From: Vanilla planifolia
Lineage: Eukaryota; Streptophyta; Magnoliopsida; Asparagales; Orchidaceae
DNA length: 64,000 nt
NCBI GenBank assembly: GCA_023846275.1
Contig: JAIUJO010002491.1
Span: forward strand, 27,734 to 91,733
Reading direction: 5' to 3'
The notes under the pieces were generated by a model. The model did not search any database, was not told the origin of the DNA, and was given only the letters and a program-made list of their open reading frames with translations. The translations under genes were made by a program, and so were the position numbers. Shown here one piece after another: positions 39,301 to 53,675 of this stretch. Each line of letters starts with the position of its first letter. Position 1 is the first letter of the stretch.

Positions 39301-42300
39301 ATATTTAAAAACAAACATTTAATTAGTTGAGCTGATCAATTCAAGTCAAATGAAATCTGATGAGCCTTGACTAGGCCTTGTTTGGAGTTAGCATTAATTA
39401 TAAACATATATAATGATAAATATTTTTTTAATATTTAAGAAATACGTTATAGAGCTAAGCGAGATAAGGTAGAGCAACTTAATATTCAGAAATTAAAATG
39501 TTGTGAAGGTCACATAAGATGAGAATTAGAATTTCATAATATTATAACAAAATAAAAGAAACATATTTAAGAAAATTATAAAGTATACACAAGAGTAACA
39601 TTATAAAAAATTGAGGAGATCTAATATTACATTCTCGTTCATTGAGTTATGTATAAATCATAATCTTATGTAAAGTACATCAAATTTAAAGAAAATAAAT
39701 CTTTTAAATTATAAAAATAAACATTCAATTGGAATAATATCATAGAGAGTAGTACAACGATATTTCTTTTCGCTTGTTGAAATTCATTACAAATTGCTAG
39801 AAATTATAAAAGTAAATAAGCATAAATAAGCATAAATAAGAATAAATTTTTAATTCAATGTTAAGTAGATATATATTAATTAAAAAATGACATATATTGA
39901 AGTAATGTTATTTGATCAAAAAAGAGCAATGTAATATGCCAGAAAGGAGCAGATTTAAAATTACATTATAATATAGGTAAATCAAATAATAACTTTTGAG
40001 AAATAAGATAAATAATATGAGAATATTATCCTTTGAGATTGTTTGAAGATTGGGACTAACATCCTTTATTGTTTGATTGGGCTAAATTGTAATATGTCAT
40101 AAACTATAACAAAGACAGAAAAAATATTTAAAAATATTGAAATGAATAATTAAGAAGATATAGAACAGGATGATGTATCTAATGATATTTGTTTCTTCTT
40201 AATAAGATCATATTAAAAATTACTAAAAATTATAATAATAAATAAACAAAAATAATAATAGATTAATATTTTAAAATTATGTAAATATATAATGGTTCTA
40301 AAACTTCATAAATTGAAGTAATGTAACATATCTAATCATAATGATGTAAAGGTAGCACATAAGCAAAATTAGTGCTTCGTAATAGTATATATAGATAAAA
40401 ATTAAACAATTTGAAGGAAATGATATAAAGTTTAAAGGAAAGTTGCACTCCAAGATACTAAGGAGAACGTGTATGGCATCCTCGATCGCATAAGATGGTG
40501 TGCAAAATGTCTTTTAAAGCATGCAAAAATAATGGAAATTAAGAAATTGAATATATAAAAATTAAAATTTAATTTGATTGAGTTGACTAAGATGAGTCTG
40601 ATGCCATTTATCTTATGTCAATATAATCTCATTTAAAATTTAGGTAAATTAATAACTTTAATATACATAAATAATACTGAATTTTTTTTTATTACTATGT
40701 GAACAAATAATAAAGCTAAAATATAATAAATTGAAGCAATGCATTACAACTAGCTAAAAGCAATATAAAAGTGACATGAGACGAGGGCAAGAGTTTTATA
40801 GTATTGCACTAAAATAAAGTAAAACATTTGAATAAATGAGATAAATGATATAAGAAAGTTGAATGCTAAGATATTGACGAGATTCAGCGCCACAATTTTC
40901 ATAGTAAAACATTTTATGAATTAAATGTCTCAAGAGAAATATTAAAGCCATAAAAAACTACATAACATAAATATGAGTATTTAATTAGATGGAGCTTTCC
41001 AAAAAAAAGTTCAATAATGTTTGACTATTCTCAATCAAACCTTGTTTAAAATTACTAAAAATTACAAATATAAACAAACATAGAAAATTTATATTTTTTT
41101 AATATTAAGAAAATATACAATAACTCTAAAAAAACATAACTTGAAGCAATTTAATACAACCAATGCAAATAACATGAAGTTTATGTCATGAAATGAGGAT
41201 TAAGATATCACTGAACTAAAACGGAATTAATGCCAAAAATTTAAAGAGAACAGTTGGATTCGAAGATAATAAGGAGATGGATTGTAACATCATCATTCAC
41301 CAAATTTTGAACAAATCAAAATGTCTTATGAGAAATTAAAAAAACATCAAAATTAAAATATCTATAACATAGATTCAAATATTGTATTAGATAGAGCATA
41401 TCAACAAATATTCAATAATGTTTGTCATGTCTTAATCAAACCTAGGTTTGAATTACTATAAATTACAAATGTATATAAACATAAATAATATTTAATTATT
41501 ATTTTAATATTAACTAAATATTTAATAAAACTAAAATGTGATAATTTCAACCAAAGTGAAGTAAAGGTCATGTGAGTTGAACATTAGAATTTCATAGTAA
41601 AGTAAATAAAATCAAAGCCAAAAATTTAAAGAAATGATAAATTATACCTGAAAGTTGCATTCCATGACATTAAGAGGATTTAATGTAAAATACTCAATAA
41701 TCAAATGAAGACTGAATCAAAATTTCCTCTAAGGCATGAAAATATAAAATATTTAAAAATATAAAAATTTATATTCAGTTGGATAGAGCTCATCGAGGCA
41801 TGTCTAATAAAAATTATTACATCTACATCGAACCTTGCTTAGAATTACTCTAAATTATAAAAAAAATAATAACAAATAATAGTTATAAATTATTTTTTCA
41901 ATCTTAAAGTGAATCTATATTAAACTTGGTATAAGGTAAACTAAGCCATACAATAGAACAAAAATAGTGTAAAGTGAAGGGCACATGAGAGAAGATTTAA
42001 AATTAAATATAATATAACAAAATAAAAAAATTTAAAGAAATGTGATAAATTATACGATAAAGTTATATTCCAATGCACTTAAATGATGTAGTGCAACATT
42101 GTTGTTTGTTTACTCATATGCAATCAAATATTTCATAACATGTATTAAAGCCCTTGAAATAAAAATGCTTAAAATAGAAAAATATTTAATTGCATAATGT
42201 ATGACGAAGCGAGTCAAACTACATTTTTTTTTATCTTGAATAGACTTTGTTTGGAATACTATGAATTTCTAAAGTAAATGCACATCAATAATAATAACAA

Positions 42301-42888
42301 TATCAATAAAATATTTATTAAAACTTGCAAATCTTATCAAAGTCTTAGAAACTTAAAAAACTAAGAAATATAAAAATAAATATTTAATTAAATAGAGCTC
42401 ATTACGATGTATGTAATGATATTTATTTAGTCTTGATAGAACCTCGATTATACTTACTCCAAATTTCAAAATTCAATATGAATAAATAGTAATAATAAGT
42501 AAATATATGTTGAAATTGAAAAGAGATAAATTGACATAATATAATATAAAAAATCTAAGTATTGTAACATCCTTATTTGCCACATTTGGTACGAATTAAA
42601 ATGTCTCACAAAGTGCACCAAAACCTTAAAGAAAAAATATTTAAAAAAGGAATACATATTTAGGTAGAGCCAGAAAGAACTAATCCAATGATCTTTGTTT
42701 CATCTCGATCATAAATTTTTTAAAGTTATTATGAATTACAAATAAAATAATAATAACACATAATAAATTATTATCTTATAATTAAGTAAATATATTATAA
42801 GGTTAAAAAGAGAAAATTTGAAGAAATATAATACAACTAAATCAAAGTGATTTAAAAAACACATGAGTGAAAATTTAGTGTTATATAG

Positions 42889-42932
42889 TGATATATATAT
42901 ATATATATATATAATATTAAATTATATATATT
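42889..42932. repeat. TA-rich tract at a monomer junction
   Basis: A TA run (about 42890-42912) and a second TATATA stretch lie where the satellite jumps from the 'agtgatata' position of one monomer straight to the 'atatattaaagg' position of the next, out of the normal order. This looks like a rearrangement joined at TA-rich sequence. Confidence 0.65.
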
Positions 42933-45900
42933 AAAGGAAAAATGTGATGAATCAAAGCAATATAAAATAACAAAACCAAAGCTGCAAAGGTCACATGAGA
43001 GAAGATTTTAAGTTACATCGTAATATAACCAAATAAATGTAGTAGAATTGATGAGATGTGATAAATTTTATGAAAAAGTTGTACCACAAAAATCTAGGGA
43101 GATCTAGTATAAAATATTTTATCATCAAATCAGGTATGAAAAAAATTTCTCTTAAAGCTAACCAAAATCCTAAAAAATATATTTGTGAAATCATGAATGA
43201 ATTATTCATTAGATGTGGAATCAAGATAAGTTAAACAAAGAATAAAGCAACATTTCTCATAAAACATATGAAAATTCTAGAAAATAAAAATATAGAAATA
43301 TTAAAAATAGATATTTAAATGGATATAGCACATTGAGGTGACTCCAACAATGTTTATTTCACAGCAATCAGTCCCTAGTTTAATCAAAGCAAATACAAAC
43401 ATAACAAAACACAAATAATTATAAATTATTATTTAATATTAAGTAAACATATATTATAACTAAAATAAGATAAATTGAAGAAATATATTATTTCCAATTT
43501 AAAGCAATGTAAAGTACACAAAAGATGAGATTTAGTGTTGCATAGTAATATAAGCAAATAGAAAAGAAATGTTTCAAAAAATGAAACCAGTTTTATGGAA
43601 AAGCTACATTCTAGGATATATAGGAGATCAAGTATCCCATCCTCAGTTATCACATCAAGAATGAACTAAAATTTTGATGTATAATAAGCAAAATGCTTGA
43701 TAACAAAAAATATAAAAAATATTAAAATAATTATTTAATTTAATAGAGCTCATCAAGGTAAATCTAAAATGCTTTTTTTGTCTTGAACAAAAGTCATTTG
43801 GAATTTGTGTGCATGACCAAAGTAATTATGCATAAATAATAACAAATTATACTTCGAACATTAAAAAAAGAAACATTAATGAAAAAATAAGAGAAACTAA
43901 AGTAATAGAATAATATAAAGTAAAAGTGATACAAAGGTCACATGAGTAAAGAATAAAAGTTGCATAATGTTGTAACTAAATTAAAGGGAAACATATTAAG
44001 AAATGAGTTAAATTGTGTAGAAAAATTGAATTAAAAGATACTAAGCACATCAAGTGTAGCTTCATCAAAATATCTTTTAGATCCTAGAAAAGGATTAAAA
44101 AAAATATTTAAAAAATATATAAATTAATATTTGATTAAATATAACTTATTGAGATGAGTCCAATGACATTTTTTATCTTGATGAGTCCACATTTTGCATT
44201 ACTAAAACAAAAAAAATAAATAATCATAAATAATAGTAAAATATAATTTTAGTATAAAGTAAATACAAATTATAACTAAAATATTCTAAATTAAATTTAT
44301 TTAATATAAATCAATCAAAATTATATAGAGATAACATAGAAAAAGATTTAGAGTTACGTAGTAATATACTAAAATGAAAGTGAAAATATTTTAGAATTAA
44401 GACAAAACCTATAAAAAAAGTTTCAATCCCAAATTAAAAGTACATCAAGTGGAGCAATCTCGATTGTCAAATTTGGAACAAATTGAAAAGTCCCATAAAT
44501 CATAACAAAAACTTAAAAAATTAATTAAAAATATTTAAATTAATTTTCTTAATAGAGTTTATTTATACACACTGAACGATATTTGTTTTCTTAGTTAGCC
44601 TTCGTTTACAATTAAAACTAATTGTCAAAAATAAATAAGCATAAGTAAGAATAGATTATTACTTAAATATTAAATAAATATGTTGTAAAGCTAAAATAGC
44701 ATAAATTAATGCTACGTAAAATAATAAAATAAAAGTGATGGAAAGGTCACATGGGAAGAGAATTAAAGTTTCGAAGAAATATACTTAATGAAGGAAATAA
44801 ACTTGAATAAATGTAACAAATTCTATGAGAAAATTAAATTTAAAGATACCAAAAGGATCGAATGTGACATCCTTAGTCATCAAATGAAGCACAAATTGAA
44901 AGTTATAATATAGCATGCAAAAATAATATTTAATAAACAATTTTTTTAAAAAATAATTTTTAAATTTATAAAGGTTATTTAGATGAGTCCAACAACATTT
45001 GTTCTATCTCAATTGAACCTCATTTGGAATACTACTAATTGGTAAAGTAAATAATCATATATGATAATAAACTATTTATTTAATAACTAAATATATGTTA
45101 AATGTGAGATTAGATAAATTGAAGCAAAGTAATATAAATAAATTAAAAAAAATATAAGGGTTTCATGATAAGAGAATTATAGTTTCATGGTGATAAAAAA
45201 ATTGAATGTAAAACTATTTTAAGAAATGAGATAACTTACAGACAAAATTTGCATTTCAAGAAAGAAATGAGATTGAATGAATTATGTCGAAGCCTTACAA
45301 AATAATGTATTCAAAAGCATAAAACTAAAGATTTTATTTGATCGATCTTGTCAAAATCTCTCCAATGACGTTTATTTAATCATGATCAAACCTTTTTTAG
45401 AGTTATTGTCAAAAGCAAAAGAAGAAAAGATTAAATAATGATAATTGTTTTTTAAAAATTAAGTATAAATTAAAGCTGAAATGAGGTAAATTAAAAAAAA
45501 ATATAATTAAAACATATCAAAGTGACATAATGGTCACACAATATGAGAATTAGAGTTTCTTAGAAGTATAATAAATTTGAAGAAAACTTTTGGACGAATG
45601 AGATAATTCTTCATAAAAGTTGCATAAGAATATACTAGGGAAATCAAGTGTGGCATCTTGATTCATTAAATCAAGTACGAGTTAAAATAACAACTAAATA
45701 TTGCCAAAACTTTCAAAATAAATTTTTTAGAAATATAAAAAAGCGTATTAATTGGATAGAGCTTATCTAGAAGATTCCAATGCTTACTTCTTTTGAATAG
45801 AACTTATTTGGAATTTTGGCCAATTCCAAAATTAAATAAGCATAAATAATAACAAAATATTACTTTCATTTTATATAAATATATAAGAAATAAAAAAAGA

Positions 45901-47356
45901 GTTAAACTTTGATAATTTAATATGAGCAAATTAATGACATGTACAGGTCACATGATTTGATAATAAGAGTTTCATTACAATATAACCAAAACAAAACAAA
46001 AATTTTGATTAAATGAGATAAAATATTTTTAAAATTTCCATTCCATTATATTAATAAGATTGAGCGTGAATTCTCAATCATCAAAATTATGAACAAACTA
46101 AAATGCCATGTATAGAATGCTAAAACCCGACAAAATAAAATATTTAGAAGAATAAAACTAAATATTTATCATGATAAAGCATGTAGAGATGAGTCTAATG
46201 TTATTTCTTTTAACTTGGTCTAGCATGGATCAAAATTACTATGAATTACAAAATTAAATAAACAAAAATAACAAATATATTATTTTTTGAGAATGAGAAA
46301 ATCTTCATTAAAATGATATATGTTAAATTGAAGAATTGAAATATAACAAAATAAAAGAATGCAAAGATCAGATGAGAGAAGATTTAGAGATATATAAAAC
46401 CATCCTCAATCATAAATTTAAATATTAAATTAATTAAAAAAATAGCATTCCAAGATACCAAGGAGATTTAGTATAATATCCTCAATCATTAAATCATGTA
46501 TGAATCAAAATTCATCATAAAATATATCAAAATATTTCAAAATATAATATGTAATAATATAAAAATGAATATTTAATAGGACATAATTCGTTGAGATGAG
46601 TCCAACAATGTTTGGATCATATCGATCACACTTCGTTTCACCTTATTGTGAGTTATAAAATAAATAAAAAATAAAAAAGATACCATTTAAATATTAAAAA
46701 CTATATAATAATAATAAAATAAGAAAAGGTGAATCAATGTATAACCAAATCTAGATCATGTAATAAGAATGGAGTTAAAGTTTCATAAAAATATAAGAAA
46801 AAAATGGCAAAATTTAGAAGAGTTTAGATAAGTCATAATGAAATGTCACACTAATAAATACTAAAGAGATTGAGTATGTCATGCTTCATCATCAAAATAA
46901 GTGTGAGTTGAAATCTCCTTATAATTTTTTTTAAAAAAGAAAAAAAAATTTAAAAATATTGAAATAAATATTTAATTTAATCGAGTTCATCAATAAAAGA
47001 CTAATAAAGTTGATTTTCTATCAATTATACATAATTTAGATTTATTAAGAATTATAAAATTAGATAATCATAAATAATAATAAATTATTTTCTTAATATT
47101 AAGTAAATATATGTATGGGAACTAAAATAAGATAAATTCAAGTAATATAATATAACTAAATCAAAAACTTGAATGTACAAGAGAAGATTTTTAGAGTTAT
47201 AATGTAATATGACAATTAAATTGAAAATTTTTCAAAATTGAGATAAATAGCACTACAAAGCTACATTTTATGATTTAAGGAGATCAAGTTTAAAATCTTT
47301 GATCTTCAAAATATGTAAAAATCAAAATGAACCATAAAATGTTTTAAAATCCTGAA

Positions 47357-47420
47357 AATAATATATTTAAAAATAATATATTTAAAAATAATATATATAT
47401 ATTTATATATATATATATTA
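47357..47420. repeat. Short tandem and TA tract at the left inversion edge
   Basis: About two and a half copies of a 17-bp unit (aataatatatttaaaa-like) run into a TATATA tract. Immediately to the right the satellite reads on the opposite strand. The tract is able to form foldback structures and marks the breakpoint. Confidence 0.75.
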
Positions 47421-48960
47421 TTAAAATAACAATTCATTATTATTTTTCCTTCATTTTCTTGAAAAATTTTAATAATTCCATACAAGGTTCCATCGAGACT
47501 CTGCAAATGTCATTGGACCCATCTAAACGGGCTCTATCTAATTAAATATTAATTTCTGTAGCATTAAATTTTTTATTTTCAAAGGTTTTTGCATGTTTTA
47601 TAATACATTTTCATTTATATCTTATTTCATTATTAGCAATGTTACATTCGATCACCTTAGTATCTTGGCATGTTGCATTAATGTAAAATATATCAAATAT
47701 CTTTAAATGTTTTTCTTCGATTTGATTATATTACTATGAAACTCTAGTTTGCTTCTCTTATAAGTTTTACACCTCTTTAATTTAGTTATATTGTAGCACT
47801 ACAAGTTATCTAAGTTTCGTTTTTCTATATATTCACTAAATATTAAAATAATATTTATTATTAGTTATGTTTAATAAGTTTTAAAATTCATAACAATTTG
47901 AAATGAGTTTGAATAGAGGAAAATAATTGTCATTGTACTCATCTCAAAAAGCTATACTTTATTAAGTAGTCCATTTTATGCATAATTTTTAATATTTTAT
48001 CTTTTATGGTTTTGACATGTTTCAAAAGATAAGTTAATTCATACCTTATTTTATGATAAATGGTATTATACGATATCTCCTAAGTATCTTACAATGTATT
48101 TTTTCAGCAATATTTATCTTATTTCATGAAATATTTTAATTTAAATTATTTATATTACAATATAACTTTAATTCTCCTAATGTGACTATTACATTATATT
48201 GATTTGGTTCTATTATATTGGTTCAATTTATCTTATTTTGGATTTAATATATGTTTACTTAATATTAAAGTAATAATTTGTTATTAGTTTTATTTATATT
48301 CTTTTGTAATTTAGAGCAATTAAAATCAAGGTCTATTGAAGATAAAATAAATGTTGTTGGACTAGTTTCTACGAGCTCTACCAAATTAAATACTTATTTT
48401 TATATTTTGTTTAAATATTTTATTTTCTAGGATTTTACCATTCTTTATGAAGTATTTTGATTTGAACTTGAATTAATCATTGAGTACATTACCCTCATTC
48501 TCCTTAGTTTTTTGGAATGCAACTTTTCACTATATTTAACTCATTTCTTTCAATGTTTTACTTTAATTTAGTTTTATTACTATGGAACTCTAGTTTCCTT
48601 CACCTATGATTTTTACTTGTCATTCATTTGGTAATATTATATTATTTAATTTTAACACTTTTCAATTTTAACATATATTTATTTAGTTCTAAATTAATAA
48701 TATATAATTATTTACATTAATTTAATATGGTAAGTTATTGTACTTAATAATTAGGTCAAAGCTATATCAAAAAAGTATTACTAGACTTGTCTCCATAAAC
48801 TTTATCTAACAAGATATTTTTTTTTATGTTTTTTAGATATTTTATTTTCTATGGATTTAAGGCTTGAAGATTTATTATGGAATAATAATTCTTCTCTCTT
48901 GTGATCTTTATATTGTTTTTACTTGTTTAGGACATTTTACCTCCATTTGTCTAATTTTTT
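47421..48960 (-). repeat. Inverted satellite segment (~3.6 monomers)
   Basis: The satellite is reversed here. The diagnostic block appears as its reverse complement ('ggacccatctaaacgggctc' near 47515; 'ctcatctcaaaaagctat' near 47940; 'gactagtttctacgagctct' near 48360; 'agacttgtctccataaactt' near 48785). Spacing is about 415-430 bp, the same period as on the plus strand. Forward orientation resumes at about 48961 ('aaatttaaaaatgaatattt'). The inversion involves complete monomers, so it took place after the array had formed. Confidence 0.9.
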
Positions 48961-51464
48961 CTTAAAAAATTTAAAAATGAATATTTCAATAAATAGATCT
49001 GAACAAGACAGGTCCAATAATAGTTGGTTTCTCTCAAACAATCCCCATTTAAAGCAATTGTGAATTACCAAATTAAAAAAGAAAAAGAAATAAATCACAA
49101 AATCTATTTTAATAAAAAAAATATATTTTAATGTTAAAATGAGGAAAATGAAAAATGTAATATAACGAAAGCAATGCATTGTAAACATCACACGAGAGGA
49201 GATTTAGAATTACATTGTTTTTTAAGTAAATTTCAAAAAATAAAATAATAAGATAAATTATAAGGAAAGTTTGCATTCTAAGATACTGCCAAGATTGAGT
49301 GGGACATTCTCACTCTTCAAATAAGGTATTAGATGAAATATTTCTTAAAATTAGCAAAAAATACTAGAAACAATATTTAAAAATATAAAAAAAGAATATT
49401 TAGCTACATCAAGCCAATCTTGGTTAGTCTAATAATTTCTTTTATCTCCTTTAAATGTTATTTTTAATTATTATGTATTATCAATTTAAATAAACAAAAA
49501 TAATAAATAATTATTTTTTTATGTAAGTATATATCAAAGATTAAATGAAATAAATTAAAGTATTGTAACATAACTAAATCTAAATGATGTAATGGCCGCA
49601 TAAGAGAAAGGTAAGTGTTTTATTATTATATAGCCAAATAAAACTCAAACATTTGATTATAAGAGATAAATTTTATATATAGTTGCTTTCCAAAATACAA
49701 AGAAGATTGACTATAACATCATCGACAATAAAATCAAGTACTAGTCCAATTGATTCATAAAGTGTGTCAAAATACTATATATATATACTTATAAAGGAAT
49801 ATTTAATTTTATAAAATTGATAGGGATGAGTCCAATGATGTTATTTTCATGTCGATCAGAACTAAATTATTACTATGAGGAATTGCCAAAATAAATAAAA
49901 ATAATTTGTAATAAACTATTATTTTAATATTTAGAAGAAATAAATTAAAGGTGAAAAAAGATAAATAATTGAAATATGATATAGCAAAATCAAATCGATT
50001 TAATGGTTAATTGAATGGAGATTTTGTGTTTCAACGTAATATATCCAAATCTAAGCGAACAATTTGAAAAAAAGAGAAAAACATCATGGTGAAGTTACAT
50101 TCTTATATAACAAGGAGATGAAGTGAACATTCTTGATCAATAAAATAAATACAAAGAAATATGTTTCATACAATTTTAAAACATACAAGAAAATTAAATA
50201 TTTAAAAAGCTAAAAAAACTAATATTTCAACAGACAGATCTTGGAAAGATAAGTACAACAACACATATTTCATTTTGATCAAACACTTTTGAAAATAATT
50301 GTGAATTGAAAAAATTAAATAAGAAAAAATAATAGTAAAATTCCATTTTACTATGTCGAAAATATATGTTTAATCTAAAATGTGATCAACTTAAAACAAT
50401 ATAGTAAAAAAAAATAGAAGCATTATAAATTCAAAAGGAGAGGAGATTTAGAGTTTCATAGTCTTATAAACAAATCAAAGTAAAAGATTTGAAAAAGTGT
50501 CAAAAATTTATACGAGAAAGTTGCATCTAAAGATATTAAAGAGATCGAGTGAAACATCCTTGGTGTTAAATCTGGTATAAGATGTAATACTTCATAAACA
50601 ATATCAAAATACTAGAAGAAATATTTAAATAAAATAAAAAAAAAATTATTTTTTTGTGCTCAGATGAGTTAAACAACATTTATTTTTTCTCCATTAAACC
50701 TTATTTGGAATTAAAATAAAATATCAAATTAAATAAGTATAAATAATAAAAAATTTAATTTTAATATCAAGTAAATATATATTAAAGCTAAAATTAGAAA
50801 ACTTAGAGCAATATAATACAACTAAGTTAAGATAATGTAATGATTCATGAGAAGAGAATTAGAGTTTCTTTGTAATATAACTAAATCAAACTAAAAAATT
50901 TGAATAAATAAGATGTCTTATGTGATAACTACATTTCCAAGTTCTAAGGAGATTGATTGTAATATCTTCAATCAGCAAATCAAGCATGAGTCAAAATACT
51001 ACATAAATCATTTCAAAATTCCCAAAATTAAAACTTTTGAAAAATACTTAGAAATAATTGTTTAATTAGATTGAGCATGTCTAAGCATGTCCAATGATGT
51101 TTGTTTCATTTGATGAAAAAATGTTGGGAATGATTGTGACTAAACAATGTAATAAGTATAAGGTAAATTGTATAGTAACATTGCATTTAAAGATACTAAG
51201 AAGGTCAAGTGTAATGTCATCAATGAGCAAATCATGCATTTATTACAATATCTTATATATTATTCTTAAATTCTAGAAAATAAAATTTTAAAAAAAATAA
51301 AAATAAATAATTAATTTTGAAATGCACATGGAGAAGACTCTAATAATTTTATTTCAACTTGATTAGACCTCACTTATAATAGTTACAAATTATGAAGCTA
51401 AATAATAATAAATTATTATTTTGATATAGATTATACATAATAATTTTTTTATAGTTAAAAGTAC
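48961..51464 (+). repeat. Diverged ~420-bp satellite array, segment 3
   Basis: Forward-oriented monomers between the large inversion and the small inverted fragment. They keep the usual blocks, for example 'aggtccaataatag' near 49010, 'gatgagtccaatgatg' near 49825 and 'catgtccaatgatgtttg' near 51090. No gene is supported. The 60-residue plus-strand frame at 51094-51276 crosses ordinary monomer sequence. Confidence 0.88.
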
Positions 51465-51765
51465 TCTGAGTTTATTTGTTTGGCACACTTTTCAAGTCTT
51501 TTTTATGCATACCTGACTTGATAATCAAGGATTTTAGACTTGATTTACTTGATATCTAAAAATAGAACTTTTATTTATTACTTATCTTATTTGTTAAATT
51601 TTTTAACTTTTATTTCATTATATTATTTGAAAACTCTAAATCTTCCATCGTGTGACTTTTATATCATATTAATTTTGTTATATTACTTTTGATCAACTTA
51701 TCTCATTTTAGTTTTAATAAATATTTGCATAATGTTAGACTAATAATTTATTTTTTTTAGTTATA
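51465..51765 (-). repeat. Small inverted satellite fragment
   Basis: About 300 bp of one monomer on the opposite strand. Reverse complements of 'tgtgccaa' (51512), 'cttgattatcaagtcaggta' (51518-51537), 'aagtcacacgatggaagatt' (51641-51660) and 'actaaaatgagataagttg' are all visible in order. It directly abuts the gypsy relic, so the inversion and the retroelement insertion or its later rearrangement may be connected. Confidence 0.8.
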
Positions 51766-51769
51766 GTCA

Positions 51770-52810
51770 ATTATTCAACAACTTTTTACTATACTAGTAC
51801 TATAGTTAAATTGTATTATAAGATAAAAAAAATCTATTTTTTTATTAATAATTCCTTGGATCTTCATTATGCGATCTAACATTTATACAAGTATGATACA
51901 TTGTTCACTAAAGTCACATATTATTATGTAATAAATCCAATGTCCAATGATTCCTTTAGCTTAATCATACATATTCAAATGTACTTATCATCTTATTTTG
52001 TGTACATGCTCTCATGAGCTAACTAAACTAAGAATACCTTTCCAATCTCAAATTATATTTATTCTATTATTCAATTACCATTTTAATAGTGTGATCAACC
52101 TTGTATGAACAATAACCAAGTTTTGTGTCCATCATTAATCTCTTCCTTTATGATATACTATCTTATATGCTTATATTATGCTTATATAATTGCAAAACTT
52201 CATCTTTAACTTATCAGACACATTTAAGTAACAACATCTACAACACCATTGCACTTATAGAACCACTGAGTCATAGTCATGTGACAATATTTCGACTTTA
52301 TATTTGGTTGCATTTGTATCCTTAGTGTTCTTTTGCTTCACCATATGGTAATATCATCAATATTATTCAATGTAATATTCATAAATAAACTTTCAACATA
52401 ATTTCTTTCCTCATCATACTATATGATCATTACCATCACCCTATATAGTTCTGATTAATAACATATTTTAAAAAAAGAAGTTTAAAACATTACAAGTATT
52501 AATTTAATAAAATCAAGATTTAACTAATGTATCTTATTTAGCTATAAAAGAGATAGTAATTTACCTACCTTAATTGGCATTCCATCCTAGAAATAAAGAC
52601 AATACCCTTGGTCGTCTATATCGAACTTGGCTTTTCACCTCTCATGTAGCCTTTCATTCATCATTGTTGTTTCGAAGAAATTTGATCATAAGTAGACATT
52701 GATTTATCAAAGGCCTACTACTAAACCTAACTAGTTTGATTAGATAGGACTAGTCTAATTGTAATTAAAAAAATCTTAGGCTTCATATCAACGACATGAG
52801 ATTGCACCAG
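51770..52810 (-). mobile_element. Region downstream of integrase, possible 3' UTR or LTR remnant
   Basis: About 1 kb of non-satellite DNA between the small inverted fragment and the integrase C-terminus. Composition matches the rest of the gypsy relic. No open frame of note; a 66-residue plus-strand frame (52125-52325) has no recognisable features. By position it should contain the 3' non-coding part and perhaps LTR sequence, but no TG...CA edges or matching second copy at the other end are seen. Confidence 0.5.
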
Positions 52811-53379
52811 CCTTTACAACTTCAAATTAGATATATGGAAAACATAATGTATCCAAACTATAATATCTTTAAACAAAATTGTATCTACCATGGATCCAAT
52901 CTTTTCCATATTTTAATAGGGTCCAATGTACTTGAGTCTTAATTTGAAATACTTTTAAAAAGTAAATAGTCATTAAATTTGGTTGATTTATGTATCATAT
53001 CTCCAATTTCTAAATGCTCTTAATAGACTCCACTATAATCATAGGCCAAAACACCTACAAGGATTGGTCATCTATCCAACATAATAGTGGTCTACAATAC
53101 TATCCATATAAAGCCTTTTGTGGTGCCATGCCAATGGCCCATAGTAGTTTTTTAACAAACATTTTAGCAAAGGCAAATGTCTGAACTAATATCTAGAGTT
53201 AGACTATGCACCAAGTCTCAAAAGATGATCTAAATTTTGTATTAAACTCTCTAGATGATTAATGGTCTAAGTATGGTTAGCTATGTAAAATTAATGAGTA
53301 GTACTCAATCTTTTATGCAGATTCTTTACATATTTGAATGTGAATGTTTTATCACAATCTTCAAGCACCATTAATAAGC
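52811..53379 (-). pseudogene. Gypsy integrase C-terminal remnant
   Basis: Three typical motifs lie in order on the minus strand in shifting frames: MAPQKALYG (53129-53103; family usually APFEALYG), LKYIGPY (52936-52916; family usually PRYIGPYEI) followed by a GSVAY-like IGSMV, and VFHISNLKL (52843-52817; family usually VFHVSMLK). About 190 codons remain. The zinc-binding HHCC domain and the DDE catalytic core are not recognisable, so most of the enzyme has been deleted or decayed. Confidence 0.85.
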
Positions 53380-53675
53380 TCTTCCTCAATGCTTGATGCA
53401 TAGGGTCACTATCTACCATAATAAATCATAATATAAGCCATCAGAAAGGTAACTAGAAGATTAATAAGCCAATCATTTGAGGCATAGGACATAACATGGC
53501 TAACCTAAATAATGACTACCACTAAGGAAATTTGTGTTCCATTTGTAAACATGTGGATTGGCTTTTTGTGCTCTACAAAGGCAAAAATGTGGCTAGAACC
53601 AATTTACTTTTTTAATCTAGCAATGTTTTGTTGAACATGGCCAAATAAAAACAAAGCAACTCCTTTCTTATCTTA
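53380..53675 (-). pseudogene. Gypsy RNase H remnant
   Basis: Follows RT on the minus strand. A YASND motif (53486-53472) corresponds to the family's YASRQL. Upstream, a MFTNGTQISL stretch sits where the VYTDASG motif with the first catalytic aspartate is expected; that aspartate appears to be replaced. Stops interrupt the frame. Assignment relies on position between RT and integrase plus these weak matches. Confidence 0.65.

Larger units (their letters stand above)
21338..47420 (+). repeat. Diverged ~420-bp satellite array, segment 2
   Basis: Same monomer order and orientation as the preceding segment. Block spacing is regular in places, for example 24575, 25001 and 25420. Elsewhere it is broken by short monomers (about 90 bp between 23302 and 23391, about 190 bp between 42200 and 42393, about 120 bp between 43207 and 43326). 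These appear to be deletions or local duplications around the GAGCTCAT block. Copies range from well preserved (35911-35960) to barely recognisable. No gene, RNA gene or regulatory site is supported. The small frames on either strand fall in different monomer phases, as expected for chance. Confidence 0.9.
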
